Source of the DNA: Stenotrophomonas sp. BIGb0135
GTDB lineage: Bacteria; Pseudomonadota; Gammaproteobacteria; Xanthomonadales; Xanthomonadaceae
Length of the DNA stretch: 64,000 nt
NCBI RefSeq assembly: GCF_024810105.1
Contig: NZ_JANUDX010000012.1
Coordinates: 62,001 to 126,000, forward strand
Direction of reading: 5' to 3'
The translations under genes were made by a program, and so were the position numbers. The notes under the pieces are model-generated. The model was not told the DNA's origin. It saw nothing but the letters and a program-made list of their open reading frames with translations, and searched no databases. Below are positions 1 to 8,396 of this stretch, in pieces (the first letter of the stretch is position 1; the number at the start of each line of letters is the position of its first letter).

Positions 1-819
<819 letters not shown>

Positions 820-856
820 CGTGGGCGGCCCGGCCCAGGGATCCCGGGCGGGGAGC

Positions 857-1210
857 GCATCCACGCATGGCGTGGATCTACGTCGGACTGCAGCATCCAC
901 GCATGGCGTGGATCTACATCGGATTGCAGCATCCGCGCAGGGCGTGGATCTACGCCGGATTGCAGCATCCACGCATGGCGTGGATCTACGCCGGATTGCA
1001 GCATCCACGCATGGCGTGGATCTACGCCGGATTGCAGCATCCACGCATGGCGTGGATCTACGTCGGATTGCAGCATCCACGCATGGCGTGGATCTACGTC
1101 GGATTGCAGCATCCACGCATGGCGTGGATCTACGCCGGATTGCAGCATCCACGCATGGCGTGGATCTACATCGGATTGCAGCATCCACGCAGGGCGTGGA
1201 TGCGCGTCGG
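857..1210. repeat. Tandem array of 36-bp GTAG-type REP palindromes (about 9.5 copies)
   Basis: Units start at 857, 893, 929, 965, 1001, 1037, 1073, 1109 and 1145, exactly 36 bp apart, with a partial copy from 1181. Each unit holds the inverted repeat ATCCACGC-atg-GCGTGGAT followed by CTAC, i.e. GTAG on the minus strand, then a short linker ending in TTGCA. Copies differ only at a few positions (cgtcgg, catcgg, cgccgg). This matches the GTAG-headed palindromes (SMAG/REP) of Stenotrophomonas. The array lies between the convergent ends of glpK and metQ, where hairpins could serve as a bidirectional 3'-end stabiliser or terminator; that role is inferred. Confidence 0.9.
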
Positions 1211-1249
1211 TTGCGGCGGTTGGCGTCGCTGTGAGGATCGGGGTGCCGA

Positions 1250-2044
1250 TCAGAACGCCGGCAGCACCGCGCCCTTGTACTTCTCGGCGATGAAGGCCTT
1301 CACTTCCGGGCCGGTCAGGGCCTTGGCCAGCTTCTGCACGCGAGCATCGTCCTTGTTGTCCGGGCGCGCCACCAGGAAGTTCACGTACGGCGAATCCTTG
1401 CTTTCGATCGCCAGCGCGTCCTGGGTCGGGTTGAGCCCGGCATCCAGCGCGTAGTTGGTGTTGATCAGGGCCAGGTCGACCTGGTCGAGCACACGCGGCA
1501 GCATCGCCGAATCCAGCTCGCGGAACTTGAGCTGCTTGGGGTTGGCGATGATGTCGCGCTGGGTGGCCAGGGCGTTGCTCGGGTCCTTCAGCGTGATCAC
1601 GCCGGCCTTGTGCAGCAGGATCAGCGCGCGGCTGTTGTTGCTGGGGTCGTTGGGGATCACCACGTCGGCGCCGACCGGGAGCTCATCGAGCGACTTGAAG
1701 CGGCGCGAGTACGCGCCGAAGGGTTCGATGTGCACGCCGATGACCTTGACGAGGTCGGTCTTGCGGTCGCGGTTGTAGGCGTCCAGGTACGGCTCGGTCT
1801 GGAAATAGTTCACGTCCACCTGCTTCTGCACCAGCTGGTCGTTGGGCTGCACGTAGTCGTTGAACACGCGCACGTCCAGCTCGAGCCCTTCCTTCTGCAG
1901 CAGCGGCTTGACCACCGCCAGGATCTCGGCGTGCGGCACGGCCGTGGCGGCCACGACCAGCTTCTGGGAATCGGCGTTGGGCTTGCCGCAGGCGGCCAGG
2001 GCCAGCGCGGCGGCAAGCAGCGGGAGCAGCAGGATCTTCTTCAT
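1250..2044 (-). CDS. metQ: Methionine ABC transporter substrate-binding lipoprotein MetQ
   Basis: Periplasmic binding lipoprotein of the NlpA/MetQ family, which captures D/L-methionine for the MetNI importer. The 264-residue product begins MKKILLLPLLAAALALAAC, a lipoprotein signal with a lipobox ending at Cys19. Typical family segments follow (AATAVPHAEIL, VNYFQTEPYLD, VIPNDPSNNSRAL, LALINTNYAL). An upstream in-frame ATG at 2065 would add seven residues (MPRIPPP) before the signal peptide, so 2044 is preferred. No metN or metI is adjacent; on one side is the glpK repeat array and on the other a WYL regulator, so this is an orphan binding-protein gene relying on a transporter encoded elsewhere. 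Methionine specificity is inferred from family. Confidence 0.92.
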   Translation of the reverse strand: MKKILLLPLLAAALALAACGKPNADSQKLVVAATAVPHAEILAVVKPLLQKEGLELDVRVFNDYVQPNDQLVQKQVDVNYFQTEPYLDAYNRDRKTDLVKVIGVHIEPFGAYSRRFKSLDELPVGADVVIPNDPSNNSRALILLHKAGVITLKDPSNALATQRDIIANPKQLKFRELDSAMLPRVLDQVDLALINTNYALDAGLNPTQDALAIESKDSPYVNFLVARPDNKDDARVQKLAKALTGPEVKAFIAEKYKGAVLPAF

Positions 2045-2166
2045 GGGGGGCGGTATCCGGGGCAACGATAGCGCCCAACCATACCGTACGCCCCGTCCTT
2101 GCGGTATCCGGGGCCATATGACCGGCGGGCATGAGCCAGGCGCACGGGCCAGCGCGCGCCCCGCCG

Positions 2167-3132
2167 TTACTCGTAGTTGGTCAACGCCAGCGCCAGCAGC
2201 GCCTTGGCCTGTTCGCGCAGCATCACCGGCTCGATGATCTCCGCATCCGAGCCGTAGTGCAGCACGTCCATCAGCAGCTCGCGCGAGACGCTGTAAGGCA
2301 CCTTCAACTCGTAGCGACCATCGGCCAGGAAGCGCCCCTGCTGCTTGGAATGCCAGTGTTCGTCGGCCACCCAGCGCGCGGCCTTGGCACTGAACACGAT
2401 CGTGGCCCAGCCCTTGGGCGGGCCGGAGAAGATGCCGTAGCTGGCGCCCAGCTGTTCGTCCAGCTCGGTGTCGTCCACGTCGCGGGCCACGGTGTCCACC
2501 ACCCGCGCCTTGTAGATGCGGTCCACCGCGAAGCTGCGCAGGCCCTCGCGCCCGTGGTCCCAGGCGTCGAGGTACCAGTTGTCGCGGTAGTGGGTCATGC
2601 GCTGCGGCGAGACCGTGCGCTTGGTCGCCTCATCGGTGGAGCGGGCGCGGTACTCGAAGGCCAGTTGCTTGCGCTCCAGCACCGCCGAGGCCACCGCACG
2701 GAAGCTGGCTTCGTCGAACTTGCGGCCGCGGTGCGGGATCACCCGGACCCGATCGACCGGCCAGGTGGAGACCCCGGCCTGGGCCGCGAGCAGACCTTCG
2801 ATGCGCTGCTGCAGCGGCGCCAGCACCGAGGACAGCACGCCGCCGCCGGTCCGCGCCAGCAGATGCTGCGAGGCCAGCAGCGCATGCAGCTCTTCGGAGC
2901 TGAGCCACAGCCCGGGCAGTTCGAAGCGGTCGCTCTCGTCGTCCTGGTAGCGGAAGCCGGCCTCGCCGTCGCCCTCCACCGGCGCCATCAGCGCATCGCG
3001 CAGGAAGGCCAGGTCGCGGTAGACGGTGGCGCGGGAACACTCCAGTTTTTCCTGTAGGGTCGCCACCGTCACCGGATAGCGGGCGGACTTCAGCAGACGA
3101 TGCAGGGCGTTGATGCGTTCATATCGGTCCAT
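2167..3132 (-). CDS. YafY-type WYL-domain transcriptional regulator
   Basis: A 321-residue regulator with an N-terminal DeoR-like winged helix (MDRYERINALHRLL, then a recognition segment around ECSRATVYRDLAFL) and a central WYL domain (YRDNWYLDAWDHGREGLRSF, residues about 170-190) that in this family senses small ligands or nucleic acid. The C-terminal WCX-like segment ends in LALTNYE. ATG at 3132 is chosen because the helix-turn-helix begins immediately after it; an upstream ATG at 3180 would add an unconserved 16-residue tail. It is divergent from the lipoprotein gene at 3225 with about 90 bp between them, so it may control that gene or itself; this is inference. Confidence 0.88.
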   Translation of the reverse strand: MDRYERINALHRLLKSARYPVTVATLQEKLECSRATVYRDLAFLRDALMAPVEGDGEAGFRYQDDESDRFELPGLWLSSEELHALLASQHLLARTGGGVLSSVLAPLQQRIEGLLAAQAGVSTWPVDRVRVIPHRGRKFDEASFRAVASAVLERKQLAFEYRARSTDEATKRTVSPQRMTHYRDNWYLDAWDHGREGLRSFAVDRIYKARVVDTVARDVDDTELDEQLGASYGIFSGPPKGWATIVFSAKAARWVADEHWHSKQQGRFLADGRYELKVPYSVSRELLMDVLHYGSDAEIIEPVMLREQAKALLALALTNYE

Positions 3133-3224
3133 GACCCGATTATGTCCGAGTCGCCGCCGTTGTGGCGGCCCGGACCGCATCTTCGGCTATCGTGAAGGCC
3201 CGATTCCTGCCGTTGCCCCCTGTC

Positions 3225-3842
3225 ATGCGCCTGTTGCCCGCCGCCCTCCTCCTGTCCGCGCTGTTGTCCGGCTGCGGTGGCAGCCCCGATCCGGCCGCTC
3301 CGGCCGCCGTGCCGGCCGCGCCGAGCGTGCCGGCCGCAGCCGACCCGGTGCAGGCAGTGCTTGCGGCCAGCCAGCGCTTCGGGCAGCTGCGCAGCTTCCA
3401 CGCCAGCCTGCGCATGCAGGGCCCGCGTACGGTGGACACCACGATGGAGTTCGTCGCCCCGGACCGCTACCGGCTGCAGACCGACGATGGCCCGCAACTG
3501 ATCATCGGCGACACCTTCTTCCTGCAGCGTGCCGGTGAAGTGCGTCAGGTGCCGGTCCCGCCCGGCCTGCTCGCGCAATGGCGCAGCCCGTTGCCGGCCG
3601 ACCTGGCGGCAACCGATCTGACCGTGGACGACCTGGGCGCCGATACGATCGACGGCGTCGCCACGCGCAAGTATCGCGTGCGCCATGCCAATGCCGCGCC
3701 GGACGGCATGCTGTACTGGATCAACGCGCAGGGCCTGCCGGCGCAGATCGAACGCGAGGGCCAGACCCAGGGCCAGCGCTTCCGGATCACGCTGCGCTAC
3801 ACGCGGTTCAATGACCCGACGCTGCAGATCGCGCTACCCTGA
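3225..3842 (+). CDS. Predicted outer-membrane lipoprotein, LolA/LolB-like fold suspected
   Basis: A 205-residue protein with a lipoprotein signal peptide MRLLPAALLLSALLSGC (lipobox LLSGC) followed by a low-complexity Pro/Ala linker (residues about 20-45). The mature domain contains features of LolA-like lipoprotein carriers and related outer-membrane proteins: an amphipathic helix (QAVLAASQRFGQLRSFHASL), strands with VDTTMEFVAPDRYRLQT, a GDTFFLQ strand, and GVATRKYRVRH near the C-terminus. The start is set at 3225 because the signal peptide begins there; the in-frame ATG at 3162 adds residues inside the divergent regulator. Function is unknown; a beta-rich envelope lipoprotein is what can be supported. 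Confidence 0.75.
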   Translation: MRLLPAALLLSALLSGCGGSPDPAAPAAVPAAPSVPAAADPVQAVLAASQRFGQLRSFHASLRMQGPRTVDTTMEFVAPDRYRLQTDDGPQLIIGDTFFLQRAGEVRQVPVPPGLLAQWRSPLPADLAATDLTVDDLGADTIDGVATRKYRVRHANAAPDGMLYWINAQGLPAQIEREGQTQGQRFRITLRYTRFNDPTLQIALP

Positions 3843-3960
3843 ACAGGGCTGTAGCCCGAACCCCTGCTAAAGCGCCACGCGCTGGCGGGAATCGCCGCCA
3901 TATGCATCCAGTATCATCCCCCGTTGCATTTCCCCCACCGTTCGATCCGGAGAACCGTTG

Positions 3961-4737
3961 ATGTCCCTGCGCGTCTCGTTGCTTGTTCCCCTGCTGCTGT
4001 GCGCCCCGGTGGCCTTCGCCCAGGACACCACCGACCCGGCCGCGATGACCTCGCCCTGGAGTGGCAGTGGTGGTGAGCTCGGCTTCGCCTCGGCCCGTGG
4101 CAACAGCAGTACCGAAAGCGCGAACGGTCGGCTGCGGCTGCGCTACACCGACGATGACTGGGTGCACAGCATGGACCTGTTCGGCCTGCGCTCGCGTTCG
4201 GACTACATCGAGACCAACGACGACGGCACCACCACCAAGCGCAGCAACACCACGGCCAACCGCTACACCGGCAGTGCCGGCAGCGCGCTGCAGCTGGGCG
4301 AGCACCGCCAGCTCACGGCCACGGTGCGTTACGAGCGCGATGACTTTGCCACCTACGACCGCCAGAGCTCGTTCGGTCTGGGTTACGGCACCCGGTTGGT
4401 GGAGGGCGACAAGTTCTACATGGACGCGCAGATCGGCCCCGGTGTGCGCCGCACGCACAACACCGAAGACGACTCGACCCGTACCGGCCTGATCGGCCGC
4501 GGCCTGTTCGACGTGAAGTATTCGCTTACCCCCAACACCGACCTGGTCAACACCCTGCTGGTGGAATCGGGCTCGTACAACACCTTCGGCCAGAACGACT
4601 TCGGCGTGTCGGTGAGCATGAACGAACACCTGGCGCTGAAGGCCGGCTGGCAGGCGCGTTACAACAGCGACGTGGCCGAAGACAAGCGCAAGACCGACAC
4701 CCTGACCACGATGAACGTGGTGTACAAGTTCAAGTGA
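3961..4737 (+). CDS. DUF481 family outer-membrane protein (YdiY-like)
   Basis: A 258-residue protein with a cleavable signal peptide (MSLRVSLLVPLLLCAPVAFA, cleavage before QD) and a predicted small beta-barrel: alternating strands rich in Gly/Asn/Tyr such as GELGFASARGNSSTESANG at the mature N-terminus, which is the DUF481 hallmark (salt-induced outer membrane protein family). It ends in a barrel-type aromatic strand (MNVVYKFK). A GGAG Shine-Dalgarno sits about 8 bp before ATG 3961; the TTG at 3958 is ignored. The gene is followed by a GTAG REP cluster. The role is unknown; family members are outer-membrane proteins sometimes linked to salt stress. Confidence 0.85.
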   Translation: MSLRVSLLVPLLLCAPVAFAQDTTDPAAMTSPWSGSGGELGFASARGNSSTESANGRLRLRYTDDDWVHSMDLFGLRSRSDYIETNDDGTTTKRSNTTANRYTGSAGSALQLGEHRQLTATVRYERDDFATYDRQSSFGLGYGTRLVEGDKFYMDAQIGPGVRRTHNTEDDSTRTGLIGRGLFDVKYSLTPNTDLVNTLLVESGSYNTFGQNDFGVSVSMNEHLALKAGWQARYNSDVAEDKRKTDTLTTMNVVYKFK

Positions 4738-4767
4738 GGCCCGTGGGCGCACCCGCGCCCCGGCACC

Positions 4768-4867
4768 GTAGAGCCGACCGTTGGTCGGCTGAGCGACTCG
4801 GTTGAGCCGACCGTTGGTCGGCTGAGCGACCATTGCTCAGCTGAGCCACCGTTGCTCGACTGAGCGC
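4768..4867. repeat. GTAG-type (SMAG) REP palindromes, tandem
   Basis: GTAGAGCCGACCGTTGGTCG begins at 4768 and forms the hairpin AGCCGACC-gtt-GGTCGGCT. A second copy starts 33 bp later at 4801 (GTTG instead of GTAG), and two further degenerate palindromes (gctgagc...gctcagc) follow to about 4867. This is the classic Stenotrophomonas SMAG sequence. It lies between the convergent DUF481 and hemC genes. Confidence 0.9.
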
Positions 4868-4967
4868 GGAAACACCGGATACCGCGGCGCCCACGTCGCG
4901 TCGCCCCACCGCAGCATGCGCGGCAAGGCACTGCCGGCCGCCGGCCGGCACCCCCCTCAGGGGCGTC

Positions 4968-5879
4968 TCACACCGCGAGCAGTTCGCCCGCGCCGCCCTC
5001 CAGCAAGCCACGCGCCACCAACTGCCCCAGCGCGTCCGGATCGCTGCCCGGCCCGCGCGCTTCGGCGCGCACGGTACGGCCATCGGCCACGCCGCCGACC
5101 AGCCCCTGCAGGAACAGATCCTCGCCCTCCCACTGCGCCAGGCCCGCCACCGGCACATGGCAGCTGCCGTGCAGCGCGCGGTTCATCGCGCGCTCGGCCT
5201 CCACGCAGGCGCGGGTGCGGGGATCGTCCAGCGTTGCCAGCAGCGCCATCACCTGCGCGTCCTCGCCATTGCATTCCACCGTCACCGCGCCCTGCGCCGG
5301 TGCCGGCAGCCAGGCCGGTGCGGTCAGCCGTGACACGATCCGCTCGCCCAGGCCCAACCGCTCCAGCCCGGCCACGGCCAGCACGATCGCGTCGTAGCCG
5401 CCGTTGTCCAGCTTGGCCAGGCGGGTGTTGACGTTGCCGCGCAGGTCCAGCAGCTCCAGGTCCGGGCGCAGCGCGCGCAGCTGGGATTGGCGGCGCAGCG
5501 AGGAGGTACCCACGCGCGCGCCGATCGGCAATGCGTCCAGTGAGGCGTAAAGGTTGGAGATGAAGCCATCGGCCGGATCGTGCCGGGCCAGCATGGCCGG
5601 CAGCGCGAACGGCGCGTCAAGCTCCATCGGCACGTCCTTGAGCGAGTGCACCGCGCAGTCGGCGTCGCCCCGCAGCATCGCCAGCTCCAGCTCCTTCAGG
5701 AACAGGCCCTTGCCGCCGATCGCGGCCAGCGAGCGGTCCAGCACCTCGTCGCCGCGCGTGCTCATCGGCACCAGCACCACCTCCAGCCCCGGATGCGCCT
5801 GGCGCAGGCGGTCGGCGACGTGTTCGCTCTGCCAGAGGGCAAGCGGGCTCTTTCGGGTGGCGATGCGCAGGGTTGTCAT
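4968..5879 (-). CDS. hemC: Hydroxymethylbilane synthase (porphobilinogen deaminase)
   Basis: Third step of tetrapyrrole synthesis: polymerises four porphobilinogens into hydroxymethylbilane. The 303-residue protein has the canonical N-terminus [20 protein letters not shown], the KDVPMELD motif, [20 protein letters not shown] (substrate-binding arginines) and the dipyrromethane-cofactor loop, here [20 protein letters not shown], with the conserved Cys. Length is normal. It is the last gene of a minus-strand cluster esterase-algZ-algR-hemC; the algR stop lies 9 bp upstream of the hemC start. The same algR-hemC linkage is well known in Pseudomonas aeruginosa. Confidence 0.97.
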   Translation of the reverse strand: MTTLRIATRKSPLALWQSEHVADRLRQAHPGLEVVLVPMSTRGDEVLDRSLAAIGGKGLFLKELELAMLRGDADCAVHSLKDVPMELDAPFALPAMLARHDPADGFISNLYASLDALPIGARVGTSSLRRQSQLRALRPDLELLDLRGNVNTRLAKLDNGGYDAIVLAVAGLERLGLGERIVSRLTAPAWLPAPAQGAVTVECNGEDAQVMALLATLDDPRTRACVEAERAMNRALHGSCHVPVAGLAQWEGEDLFLQGLVGGVADGRTVRAEARGPGSDPDALGQLVARGLLEGGAGELLAV

Positions 5880-5888
5880 GCCGCCATT

Positions 5889-6614
5889 TTACAGGTGCTT
5901 GAGGTCCTGCTTGATGCTGGCCACGCAGCGCCGGCTCACCTCCAGCGGCGCCTTGCCATGGCGCAGCACGGCCTGGACCTGGCCTGCGCCATTTCGTCGC
6001 AGCTCGATCAGCTCGTGGCGGGCGACCAGGCAGTTGCGGTGGATGCGCACGAAGCGGTTGCCGAATTCCTCTTCCAGCGACTTCAGCGATTCCTCGAGGA
6101 GGTCCTCGCCGCGCGCGTGGTGTACGACGACGTACTTCTCTTCGGCCTGCAGGTAGTGGATGTCTTCGATCGGGATCAGCCGCAGGCTGCCACGCAGGCG
6201 CGCGCACAGCAGGGTGCGCGCCTGCTGGCTGGGCGTGCTGGGCTGCCCGCTGCGGCCGGCCAGGAAGGTGCGGGCGCGTTCCAGCGCGGCGGCCAGGCGT
6301 TCGGGGCGCACCGGCTTCATCAGGTAATCGATCGCGGCGGCCTCGAAGGCCGACAACGCGTGCGCGTCGTAGGCGGTGCAGAACACCACCGCCGGGCGCG
6401 GGTCGAACGTGGCCAGGTGGCGTGCCGCTTCCAGCCCGTCCAGGCCCGGCATTGCGATGTCCAGCAGGACCAGGTCCGGCTGCAGCTCGGCGCAGGCATG
6501 CAGCGCCTGTTCGCCATTCTCGGCCTCGGCCACCACCTCGACCCCGGCGAGTTCGGCCAGCAGGCTGCGCAGGCGCTCGCGGGCGAGCGGCTCGTCATCG
6601 GCAATGACCACCTT
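5889..6614 (-). CDS. algR: LytTR-family response regulator AlgR
   Basis: A 241-residue two-component regulator: receiver domain at residues 1-120 (KVVIADDEPLARERLRSLL with the acidic pair, phospho-acceptor Asp in DLVLLDIAMPG, switch Thr and Lys in YLMKPVRPERL) and a C-terminal LytTR DNA-binding domain (IPIEDIHYLQAEEKYVVVHH, then RIHRNCLVARHELIEL). The start is taken as TTG at 6614, preceded by GAGGAA at good spacing; frames extending to 6659 lack family similarity. It sits 13 bp downstream of the sensor gene. AlgR homologues control type IV pili, twitching and exopolysaccharide; here that is inferred. Confidence 0.93.
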   Translation of the reverse strand, partial: KVVIADDEPLARERLRSLLAELAGVEVVAEAENGEQALHACAELQPDLVLLDIAMPGLDGLEAARHLATFDPRPAVVFCTAYDAHALSAFEAAAIDYLMKPVRPERLAAALERARTFLAGRSGQPSTPSQQARTLLCARLRGSLRLIPIEDIHYLQAEEKYVVVHHARGEDLLEESLKSLEEEFGNRFVRIHRNCLVARHELIELRRNGAGQVQAVLRHGKAPLEVSRRCVASIKQDLKHL

Positions 6615-6627
6615 CAAGGCTGTTTCC

Positions 6628-7674
6628 TCACGGCACCGGGACGGTGATGTCGCAGGCATAGTAGCCGTCGCTCCACGCCCCCGTCATCCGCGCGGCCGGG
6701 CCGAAGCGCCAGGCCAGGCGATGGGCGATGCTGCGCTGTGCGTGGCCGGCCCCGTGTGCCAGCGGCAAGGCACGCGCCTGCGGGTCCGGCGCCGGGTTGT
6801 GCACGCGGATATGCAGCTGGTTGCCCTGGCAGGCCAGCGCGATGACGATGGTGCCGCCCCCGGGCAGCCGCGAGATGCCGTGCAGCACCGCGTTTTCCAC
6901 CAGCGGCTGCAGCACCAGGCGCGGCATCGGCAGCGCCCACGGCAGCGGTTCCTCGCGTTGCCACTGCACCTGCAGGCGCTCGCCCAGGCGCAGCGATTCG
7001 ATGGACAGGTAGCGCTCGGCCAGTTCGCACTCGTCGCGGAGCGTGGAATCGCCCTCGCCGGCGCCCAGTGCGGCGCGGAACAGGTCGGACAGGTCCAGCA
7101 CCGCGCGCTCGGCCACCACCGGGTCGCGGCGTACCAGGCTGGCGATGAGGTTCATGCTGTTGAACAGGAAGTGCGGCCGGATCCGCGCCTGCAGCGCATC
7201 TGCCTGGGCACGCGCATTGGCCACGGTCTGCGCGGTCCAGCGATCGCTGACGTAGAAGTAGCGCAACGCCAGCGCCACGATCAACGCGGTCATGGTGGCG
7301 CTGCCCAGGGTGAAGCGCCAGAACCCGACCTGTTTGGCGAAGCCGTCGGCCTGCAGCACCCCGTAAAGGCCGTGCACCACGCCGGCGCAGAGCGCAGCGA
7401 TCAGCGCGGTCATCGCCACCGCCAGCAGGGTGCCGGCCAGCTCGGGCAGGCGCGACAACGCGCCACGCGCCAGGCAGAGGCAAATGGTCACCGCCAACGC
7501 CAGCCACAACGCGAAGCCGCTGGCCGAGAAGAAATCGGAGATCGACCAGTGCCGGCTGCCGTCCGGGGCCAGGGCGACCACGACCACCACCAGCTCGGCC
7601 AGGCCGAGCATCGCCGCCAGCCGCGGCAGGCGGCACAGCTCGGGCAACCAGGGTTGCTGGCGGGGGTCGTTCAT
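6628..7674 (-). CDS. algZ: LytS/AlgZ-type membrane sensor histidine kinase
   Basis: A 348-residue kinase with about six hydrophobic segments in the first 170 residues, followed by the His_kinase domain: QARIRPHFLFNSMNLIASLV contains the phospho-acceptor His in the IxPHFLFN motif. The ATP-binding HATPase region has LVLQPLVENAVLHGI (N box) and a glycine-poor lid near GAGHAQRSIAHRL. This architecture is typical of AlgZ/FimS partners of AlgR. The ATG at 7674 is 3 bp after the stop of the upstream esterase gene, so co-transcription is likely. Confidence 0.92.
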   Translation of the reverse strand: MNDPRQQPWLPELCRLPRLAAMLGLAELVVVVVALAPDGSRHWSISDFFSASGFALWLALAVTICLCLARGALSRLPELAGTLLAVAMTALIAALCAGVVHGLYGVLQADGFAKQVGFWRFTLGSATMTALIVALALRYFYVSDRWTAQTVANARAQADALQARIRPHFLFNSMNLIASLVRRDPVVAERAVLDLSDLFRAALGAGEGDSTLRDECELAERYLSIESLRLGERLQVQWQREEPLPWALPMPRLVLQPLVENAVLHGISRLPGGGTIVIALACQGNQLHIRVHNPAPDPQARALPLAHGAGHAQRSIAHRLAWRFGPAARMTGAWSDGYYACDITVPVP

Positions 7675-7677
7675 GGC

Positions 7678-8343
7678 TCAGGCGGCCTGGAAGCGCCGGT
7701 CCAGCCAGTCGCCCAGGGCCTGCAGTTCTTCGCTGCAGACCTGGTGGGCCATCGGATAGGAATGCCACTCCACGGCGATGCCCAGGTCCTTGAGGGTCTG
7801 CGCGCTGTGCGCGCCGATCGCCTGCGGAATCACCGGGTCCTGGGTGCCGTGGGCCATGAACACCGGCGGCTGGATACCCTCGGGCGCACGCCGGGCCACG
7901 GCATTTTCCGGGTCCGGCAGGTAGGTCGACAGCGCGATCACCCCGGCCAGCGGACGGGTCCGGCGAAGCATGGCACTCAGGATCACCGCCCCGCCCTGCG
8001 AGAAACCGGCCAGCAGGATGCGCTCGGCCGGAATGCCGGCGGCGACCTGCTGCTCGATCAGCGCATCCAGCAGCTGCACCGAGGCGTCCACGCCGGCGGC
8101 ATCGGCGCGCGAACGGAAGTCCATGCTGACGATGTCGTACCAGGCCCGCATCGGCAGGCCGTTGTTGATGGTGATCGGCTGCACCGGCGCATGCGGGAAC
8201 ACGAAGCGGATCGCCGGCCAGTGCGGGCGCAGCAGCTCGGGCACGATCGGGGCGAAGTCGTGGCCATCGGCGCCCAGGCCGTGCAGCCACAGCACCGCCC
8301 ATTGCGGGTCGGTGCCGGTTTCATTGATGACGGTGTCCAGCAT
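7678..8343 (-). CDS. Carboxylesterase/phospholipase-type alpha/beta hydrolase
   Basis: A 221-residue serine hydrolase of the carboxylesterase 2 (EstB/APT1-like) family acting on short acyl esters. The catalytic triad is visible: Ser in GFSQGG (about residue 118), Asp in HGTQDPVIP, and His in YPMAHQV. The oxyanion segment LWLHGLGADGHDF lies near the N-terminus, and no signal peptide is seen, so it is cytoplasmic. It is first in the run esterase-algZ-algR-hemC with only 3 bp to algZ. The physiological substrate is unknown; family members include lysophospholipases and protein depalmitoylase-like enzymes. Confidence 0.92.
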   Translation of the reverse strand: MLDTVINETGTDPQWAVLWLHGLGADGHDFAPIVPELLRPHWPAIRFVFPHAPVQPITINNGLPMRAWYDIVSMDFRSRADAAGVDASVQLLDALIEQQVAAGIPAERILLAGFSQGGAVILSAMLRRTRPLAGVIALSTYLPDPENAVARRAPEGIQPPVFMAHGTQDPVIPQAIGAHSAQTLKDLGIAVEWHSYPMAHQVCSEELQALGDWLDRRFQAA

Positions 8344-8396
8344 GTGCGGCTCCCCTACGGTCGAACCGCATTATGCCGGGTCGCCGCGGTGCCGGG

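Noticed and set aside
857..1210. CRISPR-like 36-bp periodicity
   Set aside because: There are no variable spacers; the whole 36-bp unit is repeated and contains a GTAG palindrome. No cas genes are present.
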